Assembly (NCBI GenBank): GCA_036406475.1
Contig: DASXBA010000189.1
Location: 1 to 5,907, forward strand
Reading direction: 5' to 3'
Length of the DNA: 5,907 nt
Source: DASXBA01 sp036406475
Lineage (GTDB): Bacteria; Actinomycetota; Thermoleophilia; Solirubrobacterales; Thermoleophilaceae
Shown: positions 1 through 5,638 of the stretch, piece by piece
How the letters are laid out: every line of letters begins with the position of its first letter
Position numbering within the stretch: position 1 is the stretch's first letter
Position numbers and translations under genes: made by a program
The notes under the pieces: generated by a model
The model's database searches: none
What the model was told of the DNA's origin: nothing
What the model saw: only the letters and a program-made list of their open reading frames with translations

Positions 1-334
1 CCGGCGGGTCGCCCTGGAGCGTGCGGAGCAGGAAGGCGCCGTGGCCGTGCTCGTCCTGGTGGGCCGTGACGACCGCCCGCCAGCGCTCGGAGTCCGCGAG
101 CCAGCGCCGAACCTCGGGACTGACCTCGAGAGCCGGGAAGCGCTCGAGAACCTCGGCCACCGACTTGGCCACGCGCGGGTGCGCGGGCACGCGCCAGTTC
201 TTGCGTCGCCAGTCGAACCAGCGGCCCGGGATCTGCTTGACGGCGTCGTTCATCTCCTCGTCGGCGGGGAAGTCGAAGACGAGCTCACGCTCCCGGGGGT
301 CGTCCTCGAGCAGGTAGACGCGCGAATCGGGCAA
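1..334 (-). CDS. SNF2/DEAD-type helicase, N-terminal part (partial, HARP-like segment)
   Basis: This is the first 111 codons of a gene that continues beyond the left edge. The reading frame is open from an in-frame TAG just upstream to position 1. The only plausible start in that interval is TTG at 334-332, because the first in-frame ATG is codon 28 and would remove a well-formed N-terminus. Residues about 28-50 contain the stretch VKQIPGRWFDWRRKNWRVP, which resembles the HARP-type segment (an IPGR motif followed by a W-x-V-P pattern) found ahead of the motor in SMARCAL1-like and several bacterial SNF2 helicases. Residues 75-110 look like the linker before the ATPase core. No Walker motif lies inside the window, so helicase activity is inferred from the N-terminal style only. 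No Shine-Dalgarno sequence precedes the start. The gene is divergent from the exporter operon. The family call is moderately sure and the start is less so. Confidence 0.6.
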   Translation of the reverse strand, partial: MPDSRVYLLEDDPRERELVFDFPADEEMNDAVKQIPGRWFDWRRKNWRVPAHPRVAKSVAEVLERFPALEVSPEVRRWLADSERWRAVVTAHQDEHGHGAFLLRTLQGDPP

Positions 335-388
335 GACCGATTGAGGCTAGCGGGCCGCAATACTGGCGCCGTCGTGGAGAGGCCGGTT
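335..388. promoter_or_regulatory. Divergent spacer between helicase and exporter operon
   Basis: These 54 bp separate two divergent starts, so promoters for both directions should lie here or just inside the genes. On the minus strand a TAGCCT hexamer (349 to 344) fits the TAnnnT form of a -10 element and ends 9 nt before the TTG start, but no convincing -35 accompanies it. On the plus strand TTGAGG (341-346) could be a -35, yet the nearest -10-like TACTGG (361-366) is only 14 bp away, which is short. Two short palindromic blocks, GCGGgCCGC (350-358, with 349-350 shared with the TAG) and GGCGCC (365-370), are unremarkable in GC-rich DNA. The placement is positional inference and no element is proven. 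Confidence 0.35.
376..382 (+). promoter_or_regulatory. Shine-Dalgarno site deciding the SnoaL-like start
   Basis: GGAGAGG sits 6 nt before the GTG at 389. It is the strongest ribosome-binding site in the left part of the window. The open frame extends far upstream to position 41, and this site is what selects 389 over the earlier GTG codons, which would overlap the divergent helicase gene. Confidence 0.75.
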
Positions 389-931
389 GTGACCAAAGTC
401 GGGCAAATTCCGGCGGGCCGCACGCTCGCCGACAGGCTCACGGTCCGCTTCCCGGGCTTGGCCCGCTGGGGCCTGGCGGTGGGGATGCGCCTGCTCGCGC
501 CGAGCTCGAGGATCCGCCGCGACGGCCTCAAGCGGGTGCTGAGCTCGGGCTGGGCCGCGGCGCCGCGCAAGGACTGGGAGCTGATGCTCGCCCGCTACTC
601 GCCCGACGTGGTCTGGGACCTGCCCGAGGAGTTCCAAACGCTCGGCTTCGCCGCGAACTACAGGGGCCACGCCGGTCTGAAAGAGGGCATTGAACAGTTT
701 TCGGAAGCGTTCGAGGCCTGGGCGCTCATTCCGGACCAGGCCCTCGACATGGGCGACCGGGTGCTGGCGCTCGGCAGCTTTCGCGGAAAGGCCAGGGCGA
801 GCGGAGTGGTGTGGGAGCAGCCCTTCTCGCAGCTCGTGACCGTCGAGCGCGGACTCGTCACGCGCGACCGCTTCTTCTACTCCTGGGAGCAGGGGTTCGA
901 GGCCGCCGGGCTCGATCCGGGCGGTGTCTAA
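389..931 (+). CDS. SnoaL-like / NTF2-fold protein
   Basis: A 180-residue protein starting at GTG with an excellent Shine-Dalgarno site 6 nt upstream. Residues about 48-175 have the alternating pattern of a SnoaL/NTF2-like cone-shaped alpha+beta domain. They show a helix with KDWELMLARY, then YSPDVVWDLP, YRGHAGLKEGI, an aromatic helix ending FEAW, the strand pair GDRVLALGSF and FSQLVTVERGLVTR, and a final RFFYSWEQGFEAAGL. Members of this fold act as small-ligand isomerases, cyclases, hydrolases or plain binding proteins, so the reaction cannot be named. The first 47 residues are an Arg/Leu/Pro-rich lead-in (FPGLARWGLAVGMRLL, then SRIRR) that may form an amphipathic helix. There is no signal peptide. 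It is the first gene of the exporter operon, 9 nt before the ATPase gene. The coding call is firm, the fold likely and the function unknown. Confidence 0.8.
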   Translation: MTKVGQIPAGRTLADRLTVRFPGLARWGLAVGMRLLAPSSRIRRDGLKRVLSSGWAAAPRKDWELMLARYSPDVVWDLPEEFQTLGFAANYRGHAGLKEGIEQFSEAFEAWALIPDQALDMGDRVLALGSFRGKARASGVVWEQPFSQLVTVERGLVTRDRFFYSWEQGFEAAGLDPGGV

Positions 932-940
932 CGTGTTCGT

Positions 941-1939
941 ATGGCCACGCAGACGAACATCGCTGTCGAGGCCAGCGGCCTCGTCAAGCACTTCGGAGAG
1001 ACGAAGGCGGTCGACGGGCTCGACCTCGCCGTCCGCCGCGGCTCCGTCTACGGCGTGCTCGGTCCCAACGGCGCCGGCAAGACCACCACCGTCCGCATGC
1101 TCGCCACGCTGCTCCGCCCCGACGCGGGCACGGCGCAGGTGCTGGGCCACGACGTGGTCGCGGACGCCGACACCGTGCGCGGCCTCGTCAGCCTGAACGG
1201 GCAGCTCGCCTCGGTCGACGAGGACCTCACCGGGCGGGAGAACCTCGTGCTGGTGGCCCGACTCCTGGGCTTCAAGCGGGCGGACGCGAAGCAAAGGGCG
1301 AGCGACCTGCTCGACGCCTTCGGCCTCACCGACGCTGCCGGCCGCCAGGTGAAGAACTACTCCGGCGGGATGCGGCGGCGGCTCGACATCGCGGCCAGCC
1401 TCGTGACCACCCCCGAGCTGATGTTCCTCGACGAGCCCACCACCGGGCTCGACCCGCGCTCGCGCAACCAGGTCTGGGACATCATCCGCTCGCTGGCCGC
1501 GGCCGGCACCACCGTGCTTCTCTGCACGCAGTATCTCGAGGAGGCAGACCGGCTGGCCGACGGCCTCGCCGTGATCGACAACGGCCGCGTGATAGCCGAG
1601 GGCACGCCCAGCCAGCTGAAGGCGTCGGTGGGCTCGGGCGCGATGAAGGTGAGGCTGCTCGACCCGGAGGAGCGGGACGAGGCCGAGCAGGTGCTCACGC
1701 GCGTGCTGAGGTCGGAGGTACGCCAGGAGGCGGACCCGACCGCCCTGTCCGCCCCCTGCGCCGCCGCCGACCGCGCCGCCGAGGCGCTGGCCGAGCTCGC
1801 TCACGCCGGCGTCGGGGTGGCCGACTTCTCGCTCGGGCAGCCCAGCCTCGACGAGGTCTTCCTGGCGCTGACCGGGCGCTCGGCGGAGGAGGCGGCCAAC
1901 GAAGAGGACGCCGCGGCGGTGGAGGAGCAACCCGCATGA
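941..1939 (+). CDS. ABC transporter ATP-binding protein, DrrA family
   Basis: This 332-residue cytoplasmic ATPase should energise the permease encoded next to it, probably exporting a hydrophobic compound or lipid. The nucleotide-binding domain is complete: Walker A GPNGAGKTT at 41-49, Q-loop Gln88, ABC signature YSGGM at 140-144, Walker B LMFLDE at 160-165 and D-loop GLD at 169-171. The switch position carries Gln197 in CTQYLEEAD instead of histidine, which is usual for DrrA-type ATPases. After EGTPSQLK (about 220-227) comes the C-terminal DUF4162-like domain, ending at FSLGQPSLDEVFLALTG. A short acidic, alanine-rich tail closes the protein. ATG 941 is the first start after an in-frame TAA, and no good Shine-Dalgarno precedes it, so translation may be coupled to the SnoaL-like gene 9 nt upstream. 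The substrate cannot be read from the sequence, and the daunorubicin name reflects the family only. Confidence 0.95.
   Translation: MATQTNIAVEASGLVKHFGETKAVDGLDLAVRRGSVYGVLGPNGAGKTTTVRMLATLLRPDAGTAQVLGHDVVADADTVRGLVSLNGQLASVDEDLTGRENLVLVARLLGFKRADAKQRASDLLDAFGLTDAAGRQVKNYSGGMRRRLDIAASLVTTPELMFLDEPTTGLDPRSRNQVWDIIRSLAAAGTTVLLCTQYLEEADRLADGLAVIDNGRVIAEGTPSQLKASVGSGAMKVRLLDPEERDEAEQVLTRVLRSEVRQEADPTALSAPCAAADRAAEALAELAHAGVGVADFSLGQPSLDEVFLALTGRSAEEAANEEDAAAVEEQPA
1921..1927 (+). promoter_or_regulatory. Shine-Dalgarno site for the permease gene
   Basis: GGAGGAG lies 8 nt before ATG 1936, inside the end of the ATPase gene. It fixes the permease start at the ATGA overlap, although the permease frame stays open far upstream. 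Confidence 0.75.
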
Positions 1940-2748
1940 GCGTCGAGCTGTCCGTTCACAAGGCGCTCTATTCCGGACCGAGGCCCGCGCGGGCGAGCAG
2001 GGCGTCGGCGTCGCTCACGTTCGGCTGGCGGGCGATCCTCAAGATCAAGCACGTGCCGGAGCAGCTCCTCGACACGCTGGTCACACCGGTGCTCTTCCTC
2101 CTGATGTTCACCTACCTGTTCGGCGGCGCGATCCAGGGCTCGACGAGCGACTACCTCGACTACCTGCTGCCGGGCAACCTCGTCCTGTCGGTGCTGTTCA
2201 CCACCGTCTACTCGGGAGTCGCGCTCAACACGGACATCACCAAGGGCGTGGTCGACCGCTTCCGCTCGCTGCCGGTGTGGCGGCCGGCGCCGCTCGTGGG
2301 GGCGATGCTCGGGGACTCGGTGCGCTACCTGATCGCCGGGACCCTGGTGATCCTGCTCGGGCTGATCCTCGGCTTCCGCCCCGACGGCGGACCGCTCGGC
2401 GTGCTGGCGGCGCTGGCGATCACCGTGATCTTCGCGTTCGGCCTCGCCTGGCTGTTCACCACGATCGGGGTGCTGCTGCGGTCGCCCAACGCGGTGCTGA
2501 ACGGCGGCTTCATGGTGCTGTTCCCGCTGACCTTCCTGAGCAACACCTTTGTCGAGCCGAAGACGCTCCCCGCGGGGCTCGAGTGGTTCGTGAACGTCAA
2601 CCCGATCTCCCAGGTCGTGACGGCCTCGCGCGGGCTGATGCAGGGGACGGCGAGCTTTGGCGACGTGGCACTGGTGCTCGGGATCGCGGCCGTGCTGATC
2701 GGCGTGTTCGCGCCGCTCACCACCTACCTGTACCGGCGCAAGGCCTGA
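1936..2748 (+). CDS. ABC-2 type permease, DrrB family
   Basis: A 270-residue integral membrane protein, the transmembrane partner of the DrrA-type ATPase. Its ATG overlaps the ATPase stop by 4 nt (ATGA), a classic sign of translational coupling and paired subunits. Six hydrophobic segments can be seen at about 48-67, 77-97, 118-147 (with a polar break), 154-181, 189-205 and 244-264, matching the usual ABC-2 architecture. The cytoplasmic loop after the second helix carries DITKGVVDRFRSLPV (100-114), the conserved ABC-2/DrrB coupling region that meets the ATPase. The loop FVEPKTLPAGLEWFVNVNPIS (205-225) is the expected re-entrant, NP-containing region before the last helix. The first 30 residues are a basic, polar cytoplasmic tail (RPARASRASAS). 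The length is normal for the family. The transported substrate is unknown. Confidence 0.93.
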   Translation: MSVELSVHKALYSGPRPARASRASASLTFGWRAILKIKHVPEQLLDTLVTPVLFLLMFTYLFGGAIQGSTSDYLDYLLPGNLVLSVLFTTVYSGVALNTDITKGVVDRFRSLPVWRPAPLVGAMLGDSVRYLIAGTLVILLGLILGFRPDGGPLGVLAALAITVIFAFGLAWLFTTIGVLLRSPNAVLNGGFMVLFPLTFLSNTFVEPKTLPAGLEWFVNVNPISQVVTASRGLMQGTASFGDVALVLGIAAVLIGVFAPLTTYLYRRKA

Positions 2749-2763
2749 GGGGCGCCCGGACAC

Positions 2764-3102
2764 ATGGACGACCTCGGCCCACCCATCGCCTATCTAGCGC
2801 TTGAGGACGGGACGCCGGTCTACGACAAGGACGGTGGCCGGGTGGGCGTGGTCGACCACGTGCTGGGCGACCAGACCGCGGATGTGTTCGACGGGCTCAT
2901 CGTGCGCGCAGGGAAGCACCTGTTCGCCGACGTCGACCAGATCGCCGAGCTGCACGAGCGCGGCGTGCTGCTGTCGGTGGGCGCCGACGAGCTGCACGAG
3001 CCGCACGAGCAGCCGGACCGCGAGCACGACAAGGAAACGGTCGGAACCGAGCTCGAGGGCCGGCTGCGGCGTGCCTGGGACTGGGTGAGCGGGAGGCGCT
3101 GA
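2764..3102 (+). CDS. PRC-barrel domain protein
   Basis: A small 112-residue acidic protein. Residues about 16-80 fit a PRC-barrel, the small beta-barrel first recognised in the RimM C-terminus and photosynthetic reaction centre subunit H. The pattern is TPVYDKDGGRVGVVDHVLGD, then FDGLIV, then LFADVDQI and GVLLSVGADEL. The linker 77-92 is rich in Glu, His and Asp (ELHEPHEQPDREHDKE), and the end (LEGRLRRAWDWVSGRR) could form a basic amphipathic helix. No signal peptide or membrane segment is seen. It begins 15 nt after the permease stop, with GAGGGG (2747-2752) at a rather long 11-nt spacing, so it is probably the last gene of the exporter operon. PRC-barrels usually mediate protein or RNA contacts, and a role with the exporter is only inferred from position. 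Its stop is one base from the stop of the convergent Ddn-like gene. Confidence 0.8.
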   Translation: MDDLGPPIAYLALEDGTPVYDKDGGRVGVVDHVLGDQTADVFDGLIVRAGKHLFADVDQIAELHERGVLLSVGADELHEPHEQPDREHDKETVGTELEGRLRRAWDWVSGRR

Positions 3103-3103
3103 C

Positions 3104-3523
3104 CTACTGGCGCTCGAGCACCACGACGGGAATCTCCCGCTCGGTGCTCGCCTGGTAGTCGTCGTAGTCCGGCCAGACGGATGTCATCGCCTGCCACATC
3201 TCCGGCTTCTCCTCCGGGGTGGCGGTGCGGGCGCGGGCGTGGAACTTGTCGCCCTTGACCTGGACCTCCACCTCGGGATCGGCCTCGAGGTTGCGGAACC
3301 AGGCCGGCGGCTGGTCGGAGCCGCCCTTCGACGCCACGATCAGGTGGGCGCCGTCGTAGGGCTGGTAGATCAGCGGCAGCGTGCGCGGCTCGCCCGAGCG
3401 GCGGCCGCGGGTGGTGAGAAGAAGGACGGGCGCGCCCTTCTTCCAGTCGTGACCCACCTCGCCGTCGGTCTCGCGGTAGCGGTCGACGTGCTCCTGGCCG
3501 AAGAGGTTCTCTGCTGTCGTCAT
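3104..3523 (-). CDS. Ddn-like deazaflavin (F420)-dependent nitroreductase family protein
   Basis: A 139-residue protein of the nitroreductase/deazaflavin-dependent oxidoreductase family (TIGR00026 type), a split-barrel fold that uses reduced F420 as a hydride donor in its studied members. Family marks are clear: APVLLLTTRGRRSGEPRTLPL at 31-51 (the GRRSG-x-PR loop), LIVASKGGSDQPPAWFRNLEA at 61-81 (the S-x-GG and P-x-W-x-x-NL signature that frames the cofactor site), then VEVQVKG, and the closing YDDYQASTEREIPVVVLERQ (120-139). The length is normal. ATG 3523 overlaps the TGA of the upstream mutase gene by 4 nt (ATGA), which supports this start and translational coupling. The in-frame upstream extension is only a shadow of the mutase gene. 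The substrate is unknown, and the family includes quinone, nitroimidazole and mycotoxin reductases. Confidence 0.92.
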   Translation of the reverse strand: MTTAENLFGQEHVDRYRETDGEVGHDWKKGAPVLLLTTRGRRSGEPRTLPLIYQPYDGAHLIVASKGGSDQPPAWFRNLEADPEVEVQVKGDKFHARARTATPEEKPEMWQAMTSVWPDYDDYQASTEREIPVVVLERQ

Positions 3524-4731
3524 GGCTTCCGCATACCCGGGACGGCGCTCAGCAGTCGGCTTCGGAGCTCGTCGTAGAGGGCGTCGGCCGCGTCGCACGC
3601 CGGCGCCTCGACGGTCAGACGCAGCACCGGCTCGGTGGCGGACAGCCGCACCAGCGCCCACGCATCTCCGGGACCGTCGAGGCGAAGACCCCTGTGCGGG
3701 TCGCCGGAGCCGCCCAGTTGCGCGAGCGCGGCGGACGCCTCCTCGGCCGAGCCGCACTCCACCGTCGTACGCCGGCGCTCGAAGCGGGGCAGCTCGCCGG
3801 CAAGGGCGGAGACCGGCCGGCCCGTACGCGCGACCAGCTCGATGATCGCGGCGCCTGCCGCCAGGCCGTCTCGGCTCAGCCCGACCTCGGGCACCACTAC
3901 GCCGCCGTTGCCCTCGCCCGCCAGGTCGCCCCAGCCGGACGCCAGCTCGCTGACCAGATGGAGCTCGCCCGGCGGGACCGTGCGCACCTCGGTCGCCAGC
4001 GCGTCGACCATCCGGCTCGTGTCGCCGCCCTTGACGATGCGGCGAGCCCGGCGGGCGATCGCCGCGAGCGGAAGCACCACCTCCGTGTCGAGCTCGCTGC
4101 CGGCCTCGTCGATCAGCTCGAGCCGGTCGGCGTCGGCGTCCACGCGGAGGCCGAGGTCCGCGTGCCCGTCGCCGGCCGCACAGCCGAGCATCTCCATGAG
4201 GAGCTCGCCGGACTCGTCGGCGCCGCCGGAGACGGAAACTCGCAGGCCCGCTGCGCGGATCGCCTCGACGTCGAGCGCGCCGCGGATCGCGTCGGCGTGC
4301 TCGCGCGGCACGCCGGCCTCGCTGGTTAGCCGGCCCCCACCGGGCCGTCCGCCCGGCGCCGGCAGGCTGCCCGCGTCGATCGGCAGCAGGCCGGGACCCC
4401 CGGCGAGCTTGAGCCCGTTCCACTCCGGCCCGAGGTGCGAGGCGGTGACCACGATCAGGCCCGACAGGCCGCGCGCTCGGGCGGCGAGCTTGGCACCCGG
4501 GGTGGAGACCACGCCGAGATCGACTACGTCGGCCCCGCAACCGCGCGCCGTCTCCACCACCAGGTCAGCCAGCCGCTCCCCGCCCTCGCGGCCGTCACGC
4601 GCGAGGCCCAAGGTCGCGGGCAGACCCGTGAGCTCGACGAGCCCGGCCACCGTGCCGGCCACCGCCCGGTCGCTCAAGCCGGCGCCCGGACGCCCGCGCA
4701 GCCCCGAATGAGTAGCGATCAGTGTCGACAC
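3520..4731 (-). CDS. Phosphohexomutase (phosphomannomutase / phosphoglucosamine mutase family), compact
   Basis: A 403-residue member of the alpha-D-phosphohexomutase superfamily, which moves phosphate between C1 and C6 of a hexose phosphate for cell-envelope or nucleotide-sugar synthesis. Motifs in order: SGLRG near residue 9-13; the phosphoserine loop TASHLGPEWNGLKL at 96-109 with Ser98 as the expected catalytic residue; the metal loop DADADRL at 198-204 (Asp198, 200, 202); the sugar-selecting loop GEGNGG at 272-277, closest in style to archaeal GlmM-like enzymes; and the phosphate loop RLSATEP at 362-368. Two loops deviate from textbook forms, with Leu replacing Asn in TASHNP and Ala replacing Gly in SGTEP. 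It is about 40-50 residues shorter than typical relatives. The start is taken as GTG 4731, which gives an N-terminus aligned with the family and leaves 22 bp to the divergent neighbour. Substrate (mannose, glucose or glucosamine phosphate) is undecided. It is followed by the Ddn-like gene with an ATGA overlap. Confidence 0.87.
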   Translation of the reverse strand: MSTLIATHSGLRGRPGAGLSDRAVAGTVAGLVELTGLPATLGLARDGREGGERLADLVVETARGCGADVVDLGVVSTPGAKLAARARGLSGLIVVTASHLGPEWNGLKLAGGPGLLPIDAGSLPAPGGRPGGGRLTSEAGVPREHADAIRGALDVEAIRAAGLRVSVSGGADESGELLMEMLGCAAGDGHADLGLRVDADADRLELIDEAGSELDTEVVLPLAAIARRARRIVKGGDTSRMVDALATEVRTVPPGELHLVSELASGWGDLAGEGNGGVVVPEVGLSRDGLAAGAAIIELVARTGRPVSALAGELPRFERRRTTVECGSAEEASAALAQLGGSGDPHRGLRLDGPGDAWALVRLSATEPVLRLTVEAPACDAADALYDELRSRLLSAVPGMRKP

Positions 4732-4740
4732 CGCGCTGTC

Positions 4741-4770
4741 ACAGTACGCGGCGATGACTGAGGAGTTGAA
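4741..4770 (-). promoter_or_regulatory. Candidate promoter of the mutase/Ddn-like operon
   Basis: Read on the minus strand, TTCAAC (4770 to 4765) is followed after 18 bp by TACTGT (4746 to 4741), a TAnnnT -10-like hexamer. Transcription would begin about 7 nt later, within a few bases of GTG 4731. No Shine-Dalgarno lies before that GTG, so a nearly leaderless mRNA is suggested. The -35 half matches the consensus poorly and lies inside the divergent polymerase-domain gene. This is inference from motif and spacing only. Confidence 0.35.
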
Positions 4771-5638
4771 GATCGGCCGCCGCAGCGTCCGCGTGACGCA
4801 CCAGGACAAGGTGCTCTTTCCGGAGGCGAAGGCCACGAAGCTCGACCTCGCTCGCCACTACGAGCGGGTGGCGCCGGTGATGCTCTCCTACGTCTCGGAC
4901 CGGCCGGTGGCGCTCCAGGCGTTCCCGAACGGCGTCGGCAAGCACGGCTTCTTCATGAAGGCGGTGCCGGACTACTTCCCCGACTGGGTCAAGCGGGTGA
5001 CCCTCTCGAAGCGCGGCGGCCGGATCACCCACGCGCTGGCCGACGACGCCCCCACGCTCGCCTACCTGGCCGGCCAGAACGTGGTGGCGATCCACGGCTG
5101 GCTCTCGAAGGCCGACGAGCCGCGCAAGCCGCACATCCTGATCATCGACTTCGATCCCTCCAAGGAGGGCGGCTTCCCCGACGTGCGCGCCGCGGCACGC
5201 GAGGCGGGCGAGCGGCTGCGCGACGCGGGCCTCGCGACCTACGCGATGGTCACGGGCTCGCGCGGCATCCACGTGGTCTGCCCGCTCCGGCGCGGCCCCT
5301 CGTTCACCGACGTGCACCGGTTCTCCAAGCGCCTGGCCCAGCAGATGGTCGAGGACGACCCTCGCAGGCTGACGCTCGAGTACCTGAAGGCCAATCGCGA
5401 GGACAAGATCTACGTGGACGTGAACCGCAACGCCTACGCGCAGCACGCGGTGGTGCCCTACTCGACGCGCGCCAAGCCACGGGCCCCGGTCGCCGTGCCG
5501 ATCCACTGGGACGAGCTCTCCGACGGCAAGCTGCGCGCCGACCGCTGGACGCTGAAGAACGTGGGCAAGCGGATCGACGACGCGGGCGATCCGTGGAAGG
5601 GGATGTCTAGGCGGGCGCGGTCGTTGCCGAAGGGCTAG
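4754..5638 (+). CDS. Stand-alone LigD-type polymerase domain (NHEJ primase-polymerase)
   Basis: A 294-residue protein of the archaeo-eukaryotic primase superfamily, equivalent to the polymerase domain of DNA ligase D, which fills or extends ends with (ribo)nucleotides in non-homologous end joining and related repair. The N-terminal family mark is VTHQDKVLFPE (14-24). Then come FPNGVGKHGFF (57-67), the His114-containing VAIHGW, and the catalytic carboxylates DFDPS at 132-136 (Asp132, Asp134). TGSRGIHV follows at 167-174, YVDVNRN at 220-226 with Asp222 as the likely third metal ligand, and the closing VVPYSTRAKPRAPVAVPIHWDEL near 233-255. The protein ends soon after, so neither ligase nor phosphoesterase domains are present, and the length fits a complete single-domain protein. 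ATG 4754 has no Shine-Dalgarno. The gene is divergent from the mutase by 22 bp and overlaps the convergent oxidoreductase by 32 bp. The fold is firm, the repair role inferred. Confidence 0.92.
   Translation: MTEELKIGRRSVRVTHQDKVLFPEAKATKLDLARHYERVAPVMLSYVSDRPVALQAFPNGVGKHGFFMKAVPDYFPDWVKRVTLSKRGGRITHALADDAPTLAYLAGQNVVAIHGWLSKADEPRKPHILIIDFDPSKEGGFPDVRAAAREAGERLRDAGLATYAMVTGSRGIHVVCPLRRGPSFTDVHRFSKRLAQQMVEDDPRRLTLEYLKANREDKIYVDVNRNAYAQHAVVPYSTRAKPRAPVAVPIHWDELSDGKLRADRWTLKNVGKRIDDAGDPWKGMSRRARSLPKG

Noticed and set aside
345..356. 12-mer GGCTAGCGGGCC, matched with one mismatch at 5633-5644
   Set aside because: A single pair of short GC-rich matches in unrelated contexts is expected by chance.
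41..388. Upstream extension of the SnoaL-like protein to GTG 41
   Set aside because: It would overlap the helicase gene antisense along nearly its whole visible length, and the strong Shine-Dalgarno points to GTG 389.
1526..1540. Missing switch histidine in the ABC ATPase (Gln197)
   Set aside because: Glutamine at this place is normal for DrrA-type ATPases, so it is not evidence of inactivation.
347..1930. Long minus-strand open frame of 527 codons opposite the ATPase and SnoaL-like genes
   Set aside because: It is rich in Arg, Gly, Ala and His, has no family pattern and lies antisense to two firmly recognised genes. GC-rich DNA commonly creates such shadows.
1801..2763. Minus-strand open frame of 320 codons opposite the permease
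   Set aside because: Low-complexity Arg/Glu/Gln/His composition and fully antisense to a clear six-helix permease.
3524..4540. N-terminal extension of the Ddn-like protein into a 478-residue fusion
   Set aside because: The extension is a frame-shifted shadow of the mutase gene. The family N-terminus fits ATG 3523 and the ATGA overlap.
3635..4711. Plus-strand open frame of 358 codons opposite the mutase
   Set aside because: Ser/Arg/Pro-rich with no motif, and the opposite strand carries all phosphohexomutase signatures.
4732..4836. Upstream start for the mutase at 4836
   Set aside because: It would overlap the divergent polymerase-domain gene and adds 35 residues with no family match. GTG 4731 gives the expected N-terminus.
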